Source: Bradyrhizobium sp. B124
GTDB lineage: Bacteria; Pseudomonadota; Alphaproteobacteria; Rhizobiales; Xanthobacteraceae
NCBI RefSeq assembly: GCF_038967635.1
Contig: NZ_CP152413.1
Location: 5,088,001-5,152,000, forward strand
Direction: 5' to 3'
Length of the DNA stretch: 64,000 nucleotides
Of the stretch, positions 54,902 to 64,000 are shown piece after piece. The position numbers and the translations under genes were made by a program. Each line of letters begins with the position of its first letter. Within the stretch, counting starts at the first letter, position 1. The notes under the pieces were generated by a model. That model was not told the origin of the DNA. It did no database searches and saw only the letters and a list, made by a program, of their open reading frames with translations.

Positions 54902-55780
54902 ATGAACGAGAAGCGATCGCGATCCTTCTATCTTCTCGCCGCATTCTTCACCGCTTACGTCCTGTTTTTATACGGACCGATGTTCGCGATCTACATCCTG
55001 TCGTTTCAGGGGCCGGATGGCGGCCTGACATTCCCCATGAATGGTGTGTCCCTGGTGTGGTTCGGCAAGGTGTTCTCCGGCTCAGGCATCGTCGACATCG
55101 CTGCGGCTTTCAGGCGATCGCTTCAGCTCGGCCTCGTCGTCATGGTGCTTACGGTCGTCCTCTCGGTTTCGGCAGGCCTGGCCTTCCGCAGATCGTTCCG
55201 CGGCGCGACCTTGCTATTCTATGTGGCCATTGCCAGCCTGATCATGCCATCGATCATTACCTCGCTCGGCATCGCCCTGGAATTCCGGCTGCTTGACGAC
55301 TTCATCATCAAGAGCGGCGCCGCGGATTGGACAACGGCAATGGGGCTTTTTACATCGGGCCTCGGTGCGCATCTGACCTGGACCTTGCCATTCGGTCTCC
55401 TGATCATGTTTGCGATCTTCAACAGGTTCGATAGCCGGCTTGAAGAAGCGGCACGCGACCTGGGCGCCACGCCGTGGCAGACATTTCGGCATGTTGTGCT
55501 GCCGATCATATTGCCATCGGTCGTCGGTATCGGCCTGTTTGGGTTCACCTTGTCCTGGGACGAGCTCGCGCGCTCGAGCCAGACCATCGGCCCTGTCAAT
55601 ACACTGCCCCTCGACCTGCAGGGCCTGACGACCACCGTCACGAAGCCAGATATCTATGCGCTCGGAACATTGACGAGCGCCGTTTCCTTTCTCGTGATCT
55701 TTCTGGCGCTGGTTGTCATTCTTGTGCTTCAGGCCCGGCAGAGACGTCATGGATCGGACGCGGGCAAGGGGCTGGTGTAA
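54902..55780 (+). CDS. ABC permease, PotC-type
   Basis: A 292-residue inner-membrane permease, about six segments. The EAA loop is EEAARDLGATPWQTFRHVVL (about 180-199). Starts 1 nt after the previous stop, so tightly coupled. Completes the PotABCD-type importer. Confidence 0.92.
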   Translation: MNEKRSRSFYLLAAFFTAYVLFLYGPMFAIYILSFQGPDGGLTFPMNGVSLVWFGKVFSGSGIVDIAAAFRRSLQLGLVVMVLTVVLSVSAGLAFRRSFRGATLLFYVAIASLIMPSIITSLGIALEFRLLDDFIIKSGAADWTTAMGLFTSGLGAHLTWTLPFGLLIMFAIFNRFDSRLEEAARDLGATPWQTFRHVVLPIILPSVVGIGLFGFTLSWDELARSSQTIGPVNTLPLDLQGLTTTVTKPDIYALGTLTSAVSFLVIFLALVVILVLQARQRRHGSDAGKGLV

Positions 55781-55963
55781 AATCCTCACACGCATCCGGA
55801 TCGTCGAATGGCATCGCCGCCTTGACCGGGAGAGAATGGCCGGGCCAGCGACGCCATTGCAGCCGTGAGAGCCGAGATTGCCGTCATCACGATTTCGGGC
55901 AAGGAAGACGCCGGCTGACAATTCGCAGCCGCCGCTTGGATGTGAATGGCGAGGAGATCGTTG

Positions 55964-56464
55964 ATGAGCGACGCGAACAACTCGAACCACCTGCTCGACG
56001 ACGAGAGCTTTCTGCGGCACTCGTTCGCGGTTGCGCGCCGCGCGATCGGCAATGGCAATCATCCCTTCGGCGCCGTTCTCGTGAATCGCGAAGGCAGCGT
56101 CCTGCTCGAGGCCGAGAACGGCTTCATGCCGTCGCGCGACGGCACGGCCCACGCCGAGCGACTGCTGTCGACCCTGGCATGCACGACGTTGTCCGCGGAG
56201 GTCCTCGCGACTGCGACGCTGTATTCATCCGCCGAGCCGTGCGCCATGTGTGCCGGCGCGATCTACTGGGCCGGCATCGGCCGCGTCGTCTACGGACTGG
56301 GCGAACACCGCTTGCGCGAGCTGACCGGCAATCACCCCGATAATCCGACGCTCGATCTGCCCTGTCGCAATGTGTTCGATAGCGGTCAACGCACAACCGA
56401 GGTCGTCGGCCCGTTGCTTGAAGACGAGGCCGCGGTCGTGCACGAGGGCATCTGGACCCGATAG
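55964..56464 (+). CDS. CDA-fold nucleobase deaminase, probably guanine deaminase
   Basis: A 166-residue zinc deaminase. Zinc and catalytic residues: His63 and Glu65 in TAHAERLL; Cys93 and Cys96 in PCAMCAGAI. ATG 55964 follows GAGGAGA. The length and motif set fit cytidine-deaminase-fold guanine deaminases; cytosine or other deaminases are alternatives. It lies in the nucleobase-scavenging region, 183 nt after the permease. Confidence 0.85.
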   Translation: MSDANNSNHLLDDESFLRHSFAVARRAIGNGNHPFGAVLVNREGSVLLEAENGFMPSRDGTAHAERLLSTLACTTLSAEVLATATLYSSAEPCAMCAGAIYWAGIGRVVYGLGEHRLRELTGNHPDNPTLDLPCRNVFDSGQRTTEVVGPLLEDEAAVVHEGIWTR

Positions 56465-56514
56465 TCGCGCAGCGACCCTGCCGGCCGGAATCCCGCCGTG
56501 CAGGAACGTGAAAA

Positions 56515-56542
56515 GTGGCGCCGCGGTGTGTCGCGGCGCCAC
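56515..56542. terminator. Bidirectional terminator hairpin
   Basis: GTGGCGCCGC (56515-56524) pairs perfectly with GCGGCGCCAC (56533-56542) around an 8-nt loop, between the convergent deaminase and outer-membrane-protein genes. Confidence 0.75.
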
Positions 56543-56573
56543 CAGGAGCCACCCGTGGAACGGATCGGGTGGA

Positions 56574-57668
56574 TCAGAACTTCACAGAGATACCGGAGTA
56601 GAGCGATTCTTCGGTACAGGAATGGTTGCTGACGCCTGGGGCTACGTTACAGACAACACTCTTGGCGTGATCGAGGCCGAACTTGTTCTGCCAGTAGCGA
56701 TAGGCCACCCAGACGTCCACGAAATGTGAATACTTCGGACCCCAGAGCGCCTTGCTCGCGTCGAAGGTCAGACGGATCGGTTCGGAGTTGAGCTCGACCG
56801 CCGTGCTGACGTTGGTGACCGGATTGAACGCCATCGGTTCGTTCTCGGTGCCCTTCTTGCCGTACCAGCCTGCGCGACCACTGATCGAGAAGTACTGCAT
56901 GTTCTCGGGCAGGAAGCCGAGATCCATGTAGTAGTTCACTTCGACGGCCCAGGTCGGGTTGAACTTGGTATTGCCATCGCTGATGCAGCTCACGCCGGGC
57001 ACACCCGGGCCGAACAGACCGCACTGGTCGAACGCGTTGTGATTGGAGAACTCGTAGTACATCAACGGCGACACGTTGATGTAACCCTTGTACGGAAGAT
57101 TGAATTCGAACTGGAGGCCGGCGACGACGTCACGCTTGGCGGGCGCCAGGAAGTTGTTTTCCGTGTTGGCGTCCATGCCGATTTCGAACGAGATGTTGTT
57201 CAGCGGCCCCATGCTGAACGCCTTCGTGTTGAAGATCTGATTCCAGCCGAAGGTCGAGCGGAACAGGCCGTAGATCTCGGTCGCGCCGGCGCAGGTTGCC
57301 GGAGCTCCCGTGATGGTCACGCCGACATTCGAGCACGGTGACGCCGGGTCGTTATGATCCGACTTGTACATCGAGATCGTGAAGAAGTTCTGGCCATAGG
57401 CCCAGATATCGAAATGCGTGAACGAGTAGACCTGTTTGGCGGTCTTTCCGTTGATGCTGCCGTCGGGGCGGACGGAGAATACGCCCGGATCAGTGCCGGA
57501 GAAGATGTAGGAGTAGGTCACGCGGTCGTCGATGACCAGGAAGAATGGCAGATCAGCCGCCGGCTTGGGTGCCTTGACTGGCAGATCTGCGGCGCTTGCA
57601 AGGTTAGCGACCGGCATCAACCCCAATGATAGTGCCGCGGCCGACAAGGTTCGGCGGATGTTGAACAT
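56574..57668 (-). CDS. Outer-membrane beta-barrel protein, possibly Tsx-like nucleoside channel
   Basis: A 364-residue exported protein. ATG 57668 opens a signal peptide (1-26, ASAAD). Aromatic-rich alternating strands and a C-terminal Phe (SGISVKF) mark an outer-membrane barrel. The stretch YSFTHFDIWAYGQNFFTISMYKSD recalls Tsx-family nucleoside channels, and it is divergent from the nucleoside ABC operon. The Tsx link is inference; a generic porin is the alternative. Confidence 0.75.
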   Translation of the reverse strand: MFNIRRTLSAAALSLGLMPVANLASAADLPVKAPKPAADLPFFLVIDDRVTYSYIFSGTDPGVFSVRPDGSINGKTAKQVYSFTHFDIWAYGQNFFTISMYKSDHNDPASPCSNVGVTITGAPATCAGATEIYGLFRSTFGWNQIFNTKAFSMGPLNNISFEIGMDANTENNFLAPAKRDVVAGLQFEFNLPYKGYINVSPLMYYEFSNHNAFDQCGLFGPGVPGVSCISDGNTKFNPTWAVEVNYYMDLGFLPENMQYFSISGRAGWYGKKGTENEPMAFNPVTNVSTAVELNSEPIRLTFDASKALWGPKYSHFVDVWVAYRYWQNKFGLDHAKSVVCNVAPGVSNHSCTEESLYSGISVKF

Positions 57669-58211
57669 TGTGAAAGACCCCCAGGAGTGAACGCGACGAA
57701 TTCGTGCTGATGCAGGAGCGTGGCGCAGCTTCGGGGCGAACGGGAAGCCCGAAGTTTCTCCACGCGCTGACGCGTGTTTGATCAGCAACCTCCGCGAGAT
57801 CAGTTTGGTTGGGCCGGTCCTGTAGCGGTTGACGGCCGCAAAATTCGCTTCGACAGAATTCTGGATTTTTCGAATTATGCCCATCATTGCTAGACTTCCG
57901 CGACATTTGCGCACAGCGCGGGGACGTACCGCCGGGACGCGGGAAATCCGCTGGAATCCAGCAGCGACACGCTGCTCAACTTTGCGTCATCGTTGACCGC
58001 TCCACTTTCGAATTGGATCGACAGTCACATTTCTGCAACAACTTCCACGGACGTGGAAGCAAGGCCGATTGACCGTCGACCCCGCAAATTTACGGAGCGA
58101 TTCAACCGTGCCGAAGCCTTGAGCAAGCACTGGCGCTTTTTCCCTACTTACGCGTGCGTGAAAACTGGCCCACTATTGCGGCTCCTCTCTCCACGCATGC
58201 GATATCCCGGG
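57669..58211. other. Divergent promoter region between channel and nucleoside importer
   Basis: About 540 bases without a convincing gene. A near sigma-54 motif at 58169-58182 has one base too few between GG and GC. No strong operator was seen. Confidence 0.45.
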
Positions 58212-59783
58212 ATGCCAGACACGACATCTGCCGCGCAGCACACAGGTGCCACGCCGCTTCTGCAGACGGTCGGCTTGACCAAGCGCTACGGTTCGTTTCT
58301 CGCCAACGACAAGATCGATCTCGATATTCGGCCGCAAGAGATCCATGCGTTGCTCGGCGAGAACGGCGCCGGAAAATCCACCCTGGTCAAGACGATCTAC
58401 GGCCTGATCCAGCCGAGCGAGGGCGAGATCCGCTGGCAGGGCAGGACGATCGTGCTGTCTGGGCCATCGGATGCGCGCGCACATGGAATCGGCATGGTGT
58501 TCCAGCATTTCTCGCTGTTCGACAATCTGACGGTCGCCGAGAATGTTGCGCTCGGCCTCGACGGCAAGGAGCCGTTCAAGGACATGTCGGCGCGCCTCGA
58601 GCAGGTGTCGCGTACATACGGACTTCCACTCGATCCGAAGCGGGAGGTCTGGCAGCTTTCGGTTGGCGAGCGGCAGCGTATCGAGATCGTGCGCGCGCTG
58701 ATGCAGAATCCACAGTTCCTGATCCTCGACGAGCCGACAGCCGTACTGACACCTCAGGAGGCCGATCAGCTCTTCATCGTGCTCAACCGCCTCAAGGCCG
58801 AAGGCCGCGCGATTCTCTACATCAGCCACAAGCTGGACGAGGTGAAGCGGCTCTGCGACACCGCAACGATCCTGCGCGGCGGACGCAAGGTCGAGACCTG
58901 CAATCCCAGGGCTGAGACCGCGGCGTCACTTGCGCGCATGATGGTCGGCGGCGAGATCATGGAAGTGAAGGCTGCGGCGAGCCGCCAGATCACCGTGCCT
59001 CGCCTGCTGGTCAACGATCTCAACCTCGCACCCGACGATCCGCACGGCATACGGCTCGAGCACATCTCGTTCGAGCTCCGCGGTGGTGAAATTCTAGGCA
59101 TCGCCGGTGTTGCCGGTAACGGACAGGACGAACTGTTCGCAGCCCTTTCCGGCGAGCGGCTGGCGAAGGACCCGGGCACGATCGTGATCGACGGACACGC
59201 GGCCGGTCACCTGTCAATCACCAGGCGCCGCAAGCTGGGTGCGGCCTTCATCCCGGAGGAACGGCTCGGCCACGGCACGGCGCCGCGCATGCGGCTCTCG
59301 GAAAACGCCCTCCTGACCGGCCACGCCATCGGCAATATGGTGCTTCATGGCTTCGTGAACACGGCCGCAACCCTGAAGACCGTCGACCGCACCACCGAGA
59401 CTTTCGACGTGCGCAAGGCCAAGCGCGACCCGGAAGCGGCGAGCCTGTCGGGCGGCAACCTGCAAAAATTCATCGTCGGCCGCGAAATCCTGCGCGATCC
59501 CGTCGTGCTGATCGTGAACCAGCCGACCTGGGGCGTCGACGCGGGTGCGGCCGCCGTGATCCGGCAGGCCCTGCTCGATCTTGCCGCAGGCGGCGCCGCG
59601 GTGCTGGTGACGAGCCAGGATCTCGATGAACTTGCCGAAATCACCGACCGCATCGCCGTGATGTTCCATGGCCGCTTGTCGGTCCCCGTGCCAACCGCCG
59701 AAGCCAGCCGCGAGACGCTTGGCCTGCTGATGGGCGGCAGCAGCATCGAAGCTCCGGAGACACCTCATGCAACTCGTGCTTGA
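58212..59783 (+). CDS. Nucleoside-type ABC importer ATPase (BMP system, tandem ATPase domains)
   Basis: A 523-residue protein with two ABC domains (RbsA/YufO layout). Domain 1: Walker A GENGAGKSTLV (about 48-58), signature LSVGERQRIEI, Walker B LILDEPTAVLTPQEA. Domain 2: degenerate Walker A GVAGNGQDELF and signature LSGGNLQKF. ATG 58212 starts the conserved part. Energises nucleoside uptake with the two permeases and lipoprotein that follow. Confidence 0.93.
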   Translation: MPDTTSAAQHTGATPLLQTVGLTKRYGSFLANDKIDLDIRPQEIHALLGENGAGKSTLVKTIYGLIQPSEGEIRWQGRTIVLSGPSDARAHGIGMVFQHFSLFDNLTVAENVALGLDGKEPFKDMSARLEQVSRTYGLPLDPKREVWQLSVGERQRIEIVRALMQNPQFLILDEPTAVLTPQEADQLFIVLNRLKAEGRAILYISHKLDEVKRLCDTATILRGGRKVETCNPRAETAASLARMMVGGEIMEVKAAASRQITVPRLLVNDLNLAPDDPHGIRLEHISFELRGGEILGIAGVAGNGQDELFAALSGERLAKDPGTIVIDGHAAGHLSITRRRKLGAAFIPEERLGHGTAPRMRLSENALLTGHAIGNMVLHGFVNTAATLKTVDRTTETFDVRKAKRDPEAASLSGGNLQKFIVGREILRDPVVLIVNQPTWGVDAGAAAVIRQALLDLAAGGAAVLVTSQDLDELAEITDRIAVMFHGRLSVPVPTAEASRETLGLLMGGSSIEAPETPHATRA

Positions 59784-60858
59784 GAAGCGCGCCGAGCGTT
59801 CGGCCACGATCGCGCTCATCTCGCCGCTGATCGCAATCGGGCTGACGATCGCCACCTTGTGCATCGTGTTCGCAGTGCTCGGCAAGAATCCGATTGCCGC
59901 GCTCGCCGTCTACTTCATCGACCCTCTGACCGACGGCTACTCCCTGCAGGAAATCGCGGTCAAGGCAACGCCGCTGGTCATGATCGCGATCGGCCTGTCG
60001 TTGTGCTATCTCGCCAACGCCTGGAATATCGGTGCCGAAGGCCAATTCCTGATCGGCGCGGTGGCCGGGAGTTGGCTCGCGGTGAAGACCCAGGGCACCG
60101 ATGCCGGCCACTGGGTGTTGCCGGGGATGCTCGTGCTCGGCGCGGCCGCGGGCGCGCTCTACGCACTGATTCCGGCGATCTGCAAGGTGCGGTTCGGCGC
60201 CAGCGAGATCCTGACCTCGCTGATGCTGGTCTATGTCGCCGACCTCCTGCTGGACTATCTCGTGCGCGGTCCCTGGCGTGATCCGCAAGGCTTCAACTTT
60301 CCGACCACGGCCGAGTTCGATCCGGTGGCGACCGTGCCGACGCTGATCGAAGGCGGTCGGCTGCATCTTGGCTCGATCATCGCTCTGCTCGTGGTGGCCG
60401 CCGGCGCGGTGCTGCTCGGCAGGACCATCAAGGGCTTCGAGATCCGGGTCGTCGGCGCCGCGCCGCGGGCAGCGCGGTTCGGCGGGTTCAACGCCAATCA
60501 GCTGGTGCTGCTGACCTTTGCAATCTCCGGCGCGCTGGCCGGGCTCGCCGGCATCATCGAGGTGGCTGGCCCGGTCGGCCATCTGCAGCCGGGCATTTCG
60601 CCGGGTTATGGCTTCACTGCGATCATCGTCGCCTTCCTCGGGCGACTGAACCCAATTGGAATATTAATTGCAGGATTGTTCCTCGCATTGACCTTTATCG
60701 GCGGCGAGCAGGCCCAGATCGCGATGAAAATCCCGTTGGACGTCACCAAGGTGTTCCAGGGCATTCTGCTGTTCTACGTGCTCGCCTGCGATTCCCTGAT
60801 CCTCTACCGCTTTCGGCTTATTTCCTCATCGCCAAAGGTGCAAAGTGGGGCTCATTGA
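59767..60858 (+). CDS. Nucleoside-type ABC permease 1 (YufP/RbsC-like)
   Basis: A 363-residue inner-membrane permease, about nine hydrophobic segments. Overlaps the ATPase end by 17 nt. Family stretches: NIGAEGQFLIGAVAGSWLAV and GYGFTAIIVAFLGRLNPIGI. Confidence 0.92.
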   Translation: MQLVLEKRAERSATIALISPLIAIGLTIATLCIVFAVLGKNPIAALAVYFIDPLTDGYSLQEIAVKATPLVMIAIGLSLCYLANAWNIGAEGQFLIGAVAGSWLAVKTQGTDAGHWVLPGMLVLGAAAGALYALIPAICKVRFGASEILTSLMLVYVADLLLDYLVRGPWRDPQGFNFPTTAEFDPVATVPTLIEGGRLHLGSIIALLVVAAGAVLLGRTIKGFEIRVVGAAPRAARFGGFNANQLVLLTFAISGALAGLAGIIEVAGPVGHLQPGISPGYGFTAIIVAFLGRLNPIGILIAGLFLALTFIGGEQAQIAMKIPLDVTKVFQGILLFYVLACDSLILYRFRLISSSPKVQSGAH

Positions 60859-61762
60859 GGCCATCATCCTGTCGGTGCTGGCGGCTTCCACGCCGCTGTT
60901 GCTCGCAGCCACCGGCGAACTCGTGACCGAGCGCTCGGGTGTGCTCAACCTCGGCGTCGAAGGCATGATGATCGTCGGCGCCGCCTGCGGCTTCGGCGGC
61001 GCGTGGCTCTCCGGTTCGATCATCGTCGGCGCGCTCTGCGGCATGGTCGCCGGCATCCTGATGTCGCTGATCTTTGCGCTGATGGCGCTCGGGCTCGCGG
61101 TCAACCAGGTCGCGACGGGCCTCGCGCTGACCATCCTCGGAATCGGATTGTCCGGCCTGATCGGCGCCGGCTTCGTCGGCGAACGCATCACGCCGGCGCC
61201 GCATCTCCACATTCCGGGCCTCAGCGACATTCCGCTGGCGGGGCGAATCCTGTTTGGAGAAGACGGATTTGTCTATCTCTCGATCGCCCTGGTGGTCGGC
61301 GTCTGGTGGTTCCTGTATCGGACGCGGGCCGGGCTGATCTTGCGCGCCTGCGGCGACAACCACGTCTCCGCCCATGCGTTGGGCTATCCGGTGCTCCGGA
61401 TCCGGCTCTATGCAGTGATGTTCGGCGGCGCCTGCGCCGGGCTTGCCGGCGCCTATCTGCCGCTCGCCTACACACCCTTCTTCATTCCCGGCATGACGGC
61501 AGGCCGCGGCTGGATCGCGCTGGCCTTGACGGTTTTCGCGAGCTGGCGGCCGGCCCGGCTGGTCGTCGGAGCCTACCTGTTTGGCGCCGTCACCATTCTT
61601 CAGCTCCACGCGCAAGGCGCCGGCATCGGAATTCCATCGCAGTTCATGTCGTCGCTGCCCTATCTCGCGACCATCATCGTTCTGGTTCTGCTCTCTCGCG
61701 CGCGCACCGGCGGCTCGACGGCGCCCGCTGCGCTCGGAACCGTATTCGTGCCGGACCGCTAG
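60845..61762 (+). CDS. Nucleoside-type ABC permease 2 (YufQ-like)
   Basis: A 305-residue inner-membrane permease (GTG start, overlapping the previous gene by 14 nt). Family stretch SGVLNLGVEGMMIVGAACGF; about eight segments. Pairs with permease 1. Confidence 0.92.
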   Translation: MGLIEAIILSVLAASTPLLLAATGELVTERSGVLNLGVEGMMIVGAACGFGGAWLSGSIIVGALCGMVAGILMSLIFALMALGLAVNQVATGLALTILGIGLSGLIGAGFVGERITPAPHLHIPGLSDIPLAGRILFGEDGFVYLSIALVVGVWWFLYRTRAGLILRACGDNHVSAHALGYPVLRIRLYAVMFGGACAGLAGAYLPLAYTPFFIPGMTAGRGWIALALTVFASWRPARLVVGAYLFGAVTILQLHAQGAGIGIPSQFMSSLPYLATIIVLVLLSRARTGGSTAPAALGTVFVPDR

Positions 61763-61832
61763 CTTGATGTCGGTACGTGCCGCGATGGGGCGCCCACGTT
61801 CCGAACTATGGTTTCCCCGTTTGGAGATTGAG

Positions 61833-62909
61833 ATGAAGAGAACATTATTTGCGGCGGCAGCGATTCTCCTGGCCGGCTGCATCAACAGTGGCGCCTGGGC
61901 CGCCGACAAGCTGAAGGTCGGCTTTATCTATCTCGGACCGGTCGGCGACCTCGGCTGGACCTATCAGCACGAACTGGCGCGCCAGGCTCTTGTGAAGGAA
62001 CTTGGCGACAAGATCGAAACGACATTCCTCGAGAACGTGCCGGAAGGACCGGACGCCGAACGTGCGATCGAACAGCTCGTGCGTGCCGGCAACAAACTGA
62101 TCTTCACCACATCCTTCGGCTACATGGATCCGACGCTGAAGGTCGCGAAGAAATATCCCAATGTGCACTTCGAACATTGCTCGGGATACAAGCGCGACAA
62201 GAACATGTCGACCTATTCGGCGCGCTGGTACCAGGGCCGCTACATTCAGGGTCAGATCGCGGCCAAGATGTCGAAGGCCGGCGTGCTCGGCTACATCGGC
62301 TCGTTCCCGATTCCGGAGGTCGTGTCGGGTATCAACGCGACGATGCTGGGCGCCCAGACCATCAACCCGAACATCAAGGTCAAGATCATCTGGGTGAACT
62401 CCTGGTTCGATCCCGGCAAGGAAGCCGACGCCGCCAAGGCCCTGCTCGACCAGGGCGCCGATATGATCATGCAGCACACCGACAGCCCGGCTGCAATGCA
62501 GGTATCAAGCGAACGCGGCAAGCTCGCATTCGGCCAGGACTCTGAAATGATCAAGTTCGGTCCCAAGGCGCAGCTGACCTCGATCCTCGACACCTGGGCG
62601 CCCTACTACATTGAGCGCGTCAAGGCCGAGCTCGCCGGCACCTGGAAATCCGAAGACACCTGGGGCGGCCTCGAAAGCAAGATGTTCGAGATGGCTCCCT
62701 ACACCAACATGCCCGACGACGTGAAGAAGATGGCGGAGGACACTCAGGCCGCTATCGCCTCCGGCAAGCTGCATCCATTCAAGTGCCCCGTCGTCACGCA
62801 GGACGGCAAGGACGTCGAATGCAAGGGCGGCGATCACCTCGAGGACACTCAGATCCTGGGCATGAATTTCTACGTCAAAGGGATCGACGACAAGCTCCCC
62901 GGGAAATAG
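61833..62909 (+). CDS. BMP-family nucleoside-binding lipoprotein
   Basis: A 358-residue binding protein of the BMP/PnrA type. Lipobox ILLAGC with Cys16; ATG 61833 follows GGAGATTGAG. Conserved VGFIYLGPVGDLGWTYQHEL and FEHCSGYKRDKNMSTYSARW. The protein would be membrane-tethered and feed the importer above with nucleosides or nucleobases. Confidence 0.93.
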   Translation: MKRTLFAAAAILLAGCINSGAWAADKLKVGFIYLGPVGDLGWTYQHELARQALVKELGDKIETTFLENVPEGPDAERAIEQLVRAGNKLIFTTSFGYMDPTLKVAKKYPNVHFEHCSGYKRDKNMSTYSARWYQGRYIQGQIAAKMSKAGVLGYIGSFPIPEVVSGINATMLGAQTINPNIKVKIIWVNSWFDPGKEADAAKALLDQGADMIMQHTDSPAAMQVSSERGKLAFGQDSEMIKFGPKAQLTSILDTWAPYYIERVKAELAGTWKSEDTWGGLESKMFEMAPYTNMPDDVKKMAEDTQAAIASGKLHPFKCPVVTQDGKDVECKGGDHLEDTQILGMNFYVKGIDDKLPGK

Positions 62910-62964
62910 ACCCGATCACGATCAGGCTCGGGCTCGGGTGATCCGGCCCGAGTCTCCTTGCGCG

Positions 62965-64000
62965 CTATCCCGCGTGCATTGCGTTCGCCGCTGCGCTGTG
63001 ACGTCGGATGAGGTCCGGGACATCGAGCCCGGGAATGGCTCCGTCGATCACGACCCACCTCCCTCCGACCATCACCCGATCAGCACGATGTGCGCCGCAA
63101 AGCACCAACGCGGCAAGTGGGTCGCCAGAGCCGGAGAAGCGTAGCTCATCAAGCTTGAACAGCGCGAGATCAGCCGCCTTGCCGACGGCGATCTCGCCCA
63201 GTTCCGGACGGCCGACGCAGGCGGCCGAGCCCCTGGTCGCCCATCGCAACGCATCCTTGTGGCTGACCTTCGTGACGCCGTAACGGGCGCGCTGCAGCAG
63301 GAACGCGGCGCGGACTTCCTGCATCAGGTTGGATCCGTCGTTCGACGCCGAGCCGTCGACACCCAGCCCGATCACCACGCCGGCCTCCTCCATCTCGCAG
63401 ACCGGACAGCAACCGGACGCCAGGAGCTGGTTGCTGCAGGCGCAATGGCTGATGGTCGTTCCGGCCCCGGCCAGCCGTTTCATCTCCTGTGCATCGAAGA
63501 AGATGCCGTGAGCCAGCCAGGTCCGGGCATTCAGCCATCCGCACTGCTCGAGGTAATCGAGCGGGCGACAGCCATATATCTGCTGGCAAAACCTGTTCTC
63601 GTCCTCGGTCTCGGCAAGATGCGTGTGCAGCCGGACATCCAGCCTATCGGCGAGATCGGCAGTCGCACGCATCAACGACGTCGTCACCGAAAACGGCGAG
63701 CACGGCGCCAGGGCGATTTGCACCATCGCGTCCTCGCCGCGCTCATGATGCTTCGATACCAGCCGTGCGCTGTCGGCAAGGATCGCATCCTCGTCCTGCA
63801 CCACACTGTCTGGCGGCAATCCACCGTCACGCTGCGAGAGGTTCATCGAGCCGCGCGTGAGCAGCACACGGACACCCAGCCGCCTAGCCACCGCGACCTC
63901 GATGTCGATCCCCTCCTCGAGCCCCGCCGGAAACACGTAGTGGTGATCGGTGGTCGTGGTGCAACCGGACAGCAGCAGCTCGGACATCGCAACGCTGACG
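62965..64000 (-). CDS. 8-oxoguanine-deaminase-like amidohydrolase (5'-truncated by window edge)
   Basis: C-terminal 345 residues of an amidohydrolase; the frame stays open past ATG 63987 to the window end (reads V-S-V-A before it), so the N-terminus and first metal site (HxH) lie outside. The visible metal site includes HTHLAETEDE and GVDGSASNDGSNLMQEV. LLLSGCTTTTDHHYVFPAGL and LLTRGSMNLSQ are typical of 8-oxoguanine deaminases; guanine deaminase or a triazine hydrolase relative is possible. Convergent with the nucleoside importer. Confidence 0.87.
   Translation of the reverse strand, partial: VSVAMSELLLSGCTTTTDHHYVFPAGLEEGIDIEVAVARRLGVRVLLTRGSMNLSQRDGGLPPDSVVQDEDAILADSARLVSKHHERGEDAMVQIALAPCSPFSVTTSLMRATADLADRLDVRLHTHLAETEDENRFCQQIYGCRPLDYLEQCGWLNARTWLAHGIFFDAQEMKRLAGAGTTISHCACSNQLLASGCCPVCEMEEAGVVIGLGVDGSASNDGSNLMQEVRAAFLLQRARYGVTKVSHKDALRWATRGSAACVGRPELGEIAVGKAADLALFKLDELRFSGSGDPLAALVLCGAHRADRVMVGGRWVVIDGAIPGLDVPDLIRRHSAAANAMHAG

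Noticed and set aside
58169..58182. Second sigma-54-like promoter (TGGCCCACTATTGC) before the nucleoside ATPase
   Set aside because: Only 9 bases separate GG and GC instead of 10, so the spacing is wrong.

Overview
The window is high-GC chromosomal DNA from an alphaproteobacterium, most likely Bradyrhizobium or a close relative. The reasons are gene content (AcdS/AcdR ACC deaminase pair, MoxR/CoxE pair, minCDE, BMP-type nucleoside importer, pyrimidine/purine amidohydrolases), strong GC-third codon bias that leaves long antisense open frames, and several copies of inverted-repeat elements of a kind common in that family. No rRNA, tRNA, CRISPR array, transposase or phage gene was recognised. 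The first and last genes run off the window.

Layout. 1-2431: end of an ADP-forming acyl-CoA synthetase, an inverted-repeat element and a secreted trypsin-like protease. 2871-8137: the most unusual region. It holds an atypical LuxR-type regulator, an 867-residue subtilase resembling the cyanobactin proteases PatA/PatG (with a Met/Pro-rich linker and a PatG-like C-terminal domain), three small ORFs with good ribosome binding sites and GC hairpins around them, and an ICMT-type membrane methyltransferase. I read this as a candidate undescribed RiPP-like peptide maturation system without the usual cyclodehydratase. 8292-18000: HAD phosphatase, small secreted protein, MoxR/CoxE pair, membrane protein, DUF2235 hydrolase, RecQ and a SWIM zinc-finger protein. 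18322-31552: Baeyer-Villiger-type monooxygenase, metallophosphoesterase, secreted S1C protease, AcdS/AcdR, LysM protein, cytochrome c, sirtuin, minCDE with a fourth co-translated gene, and a TetR regulator.

31752-38280: PstS with a strong Pho box, a Bug/TctC-type binding protein, a secreted NPP-like phosphodiesterase with a weaker Pho box, and a membrane-fused spermidine-synthase-like protein. 38410-45343: an aromatic catabolic operon (FAH hydrolase, two flavin hydroxylases, an extradiol-type VOC protein, a binding protein) divergent from a GntR regulator. 45378-48737: a CocE/NonD hydrolase, crotonase and TetR set, with a perfect 18-bp palindrome in front.

49412-64000: a nucleobase nitrogen-scavenging region. 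It has uracil phosphoribosyltransferase, a barbiturase/cyanuric-acid-hydrolase-family enzyme, a PotABCD-type importer behind a textbook sigma-54 promoter, a guanine-deaminase-like enzyme, a possible Tsx-like outer-membrane channel, a BMP-type nucleoside ABC importer and an 8-oxoguanine-deaminase-like amidohydrolase. Together these suggest uptake, deamination and ring opening of purines and pyrimidines for nitrogen.
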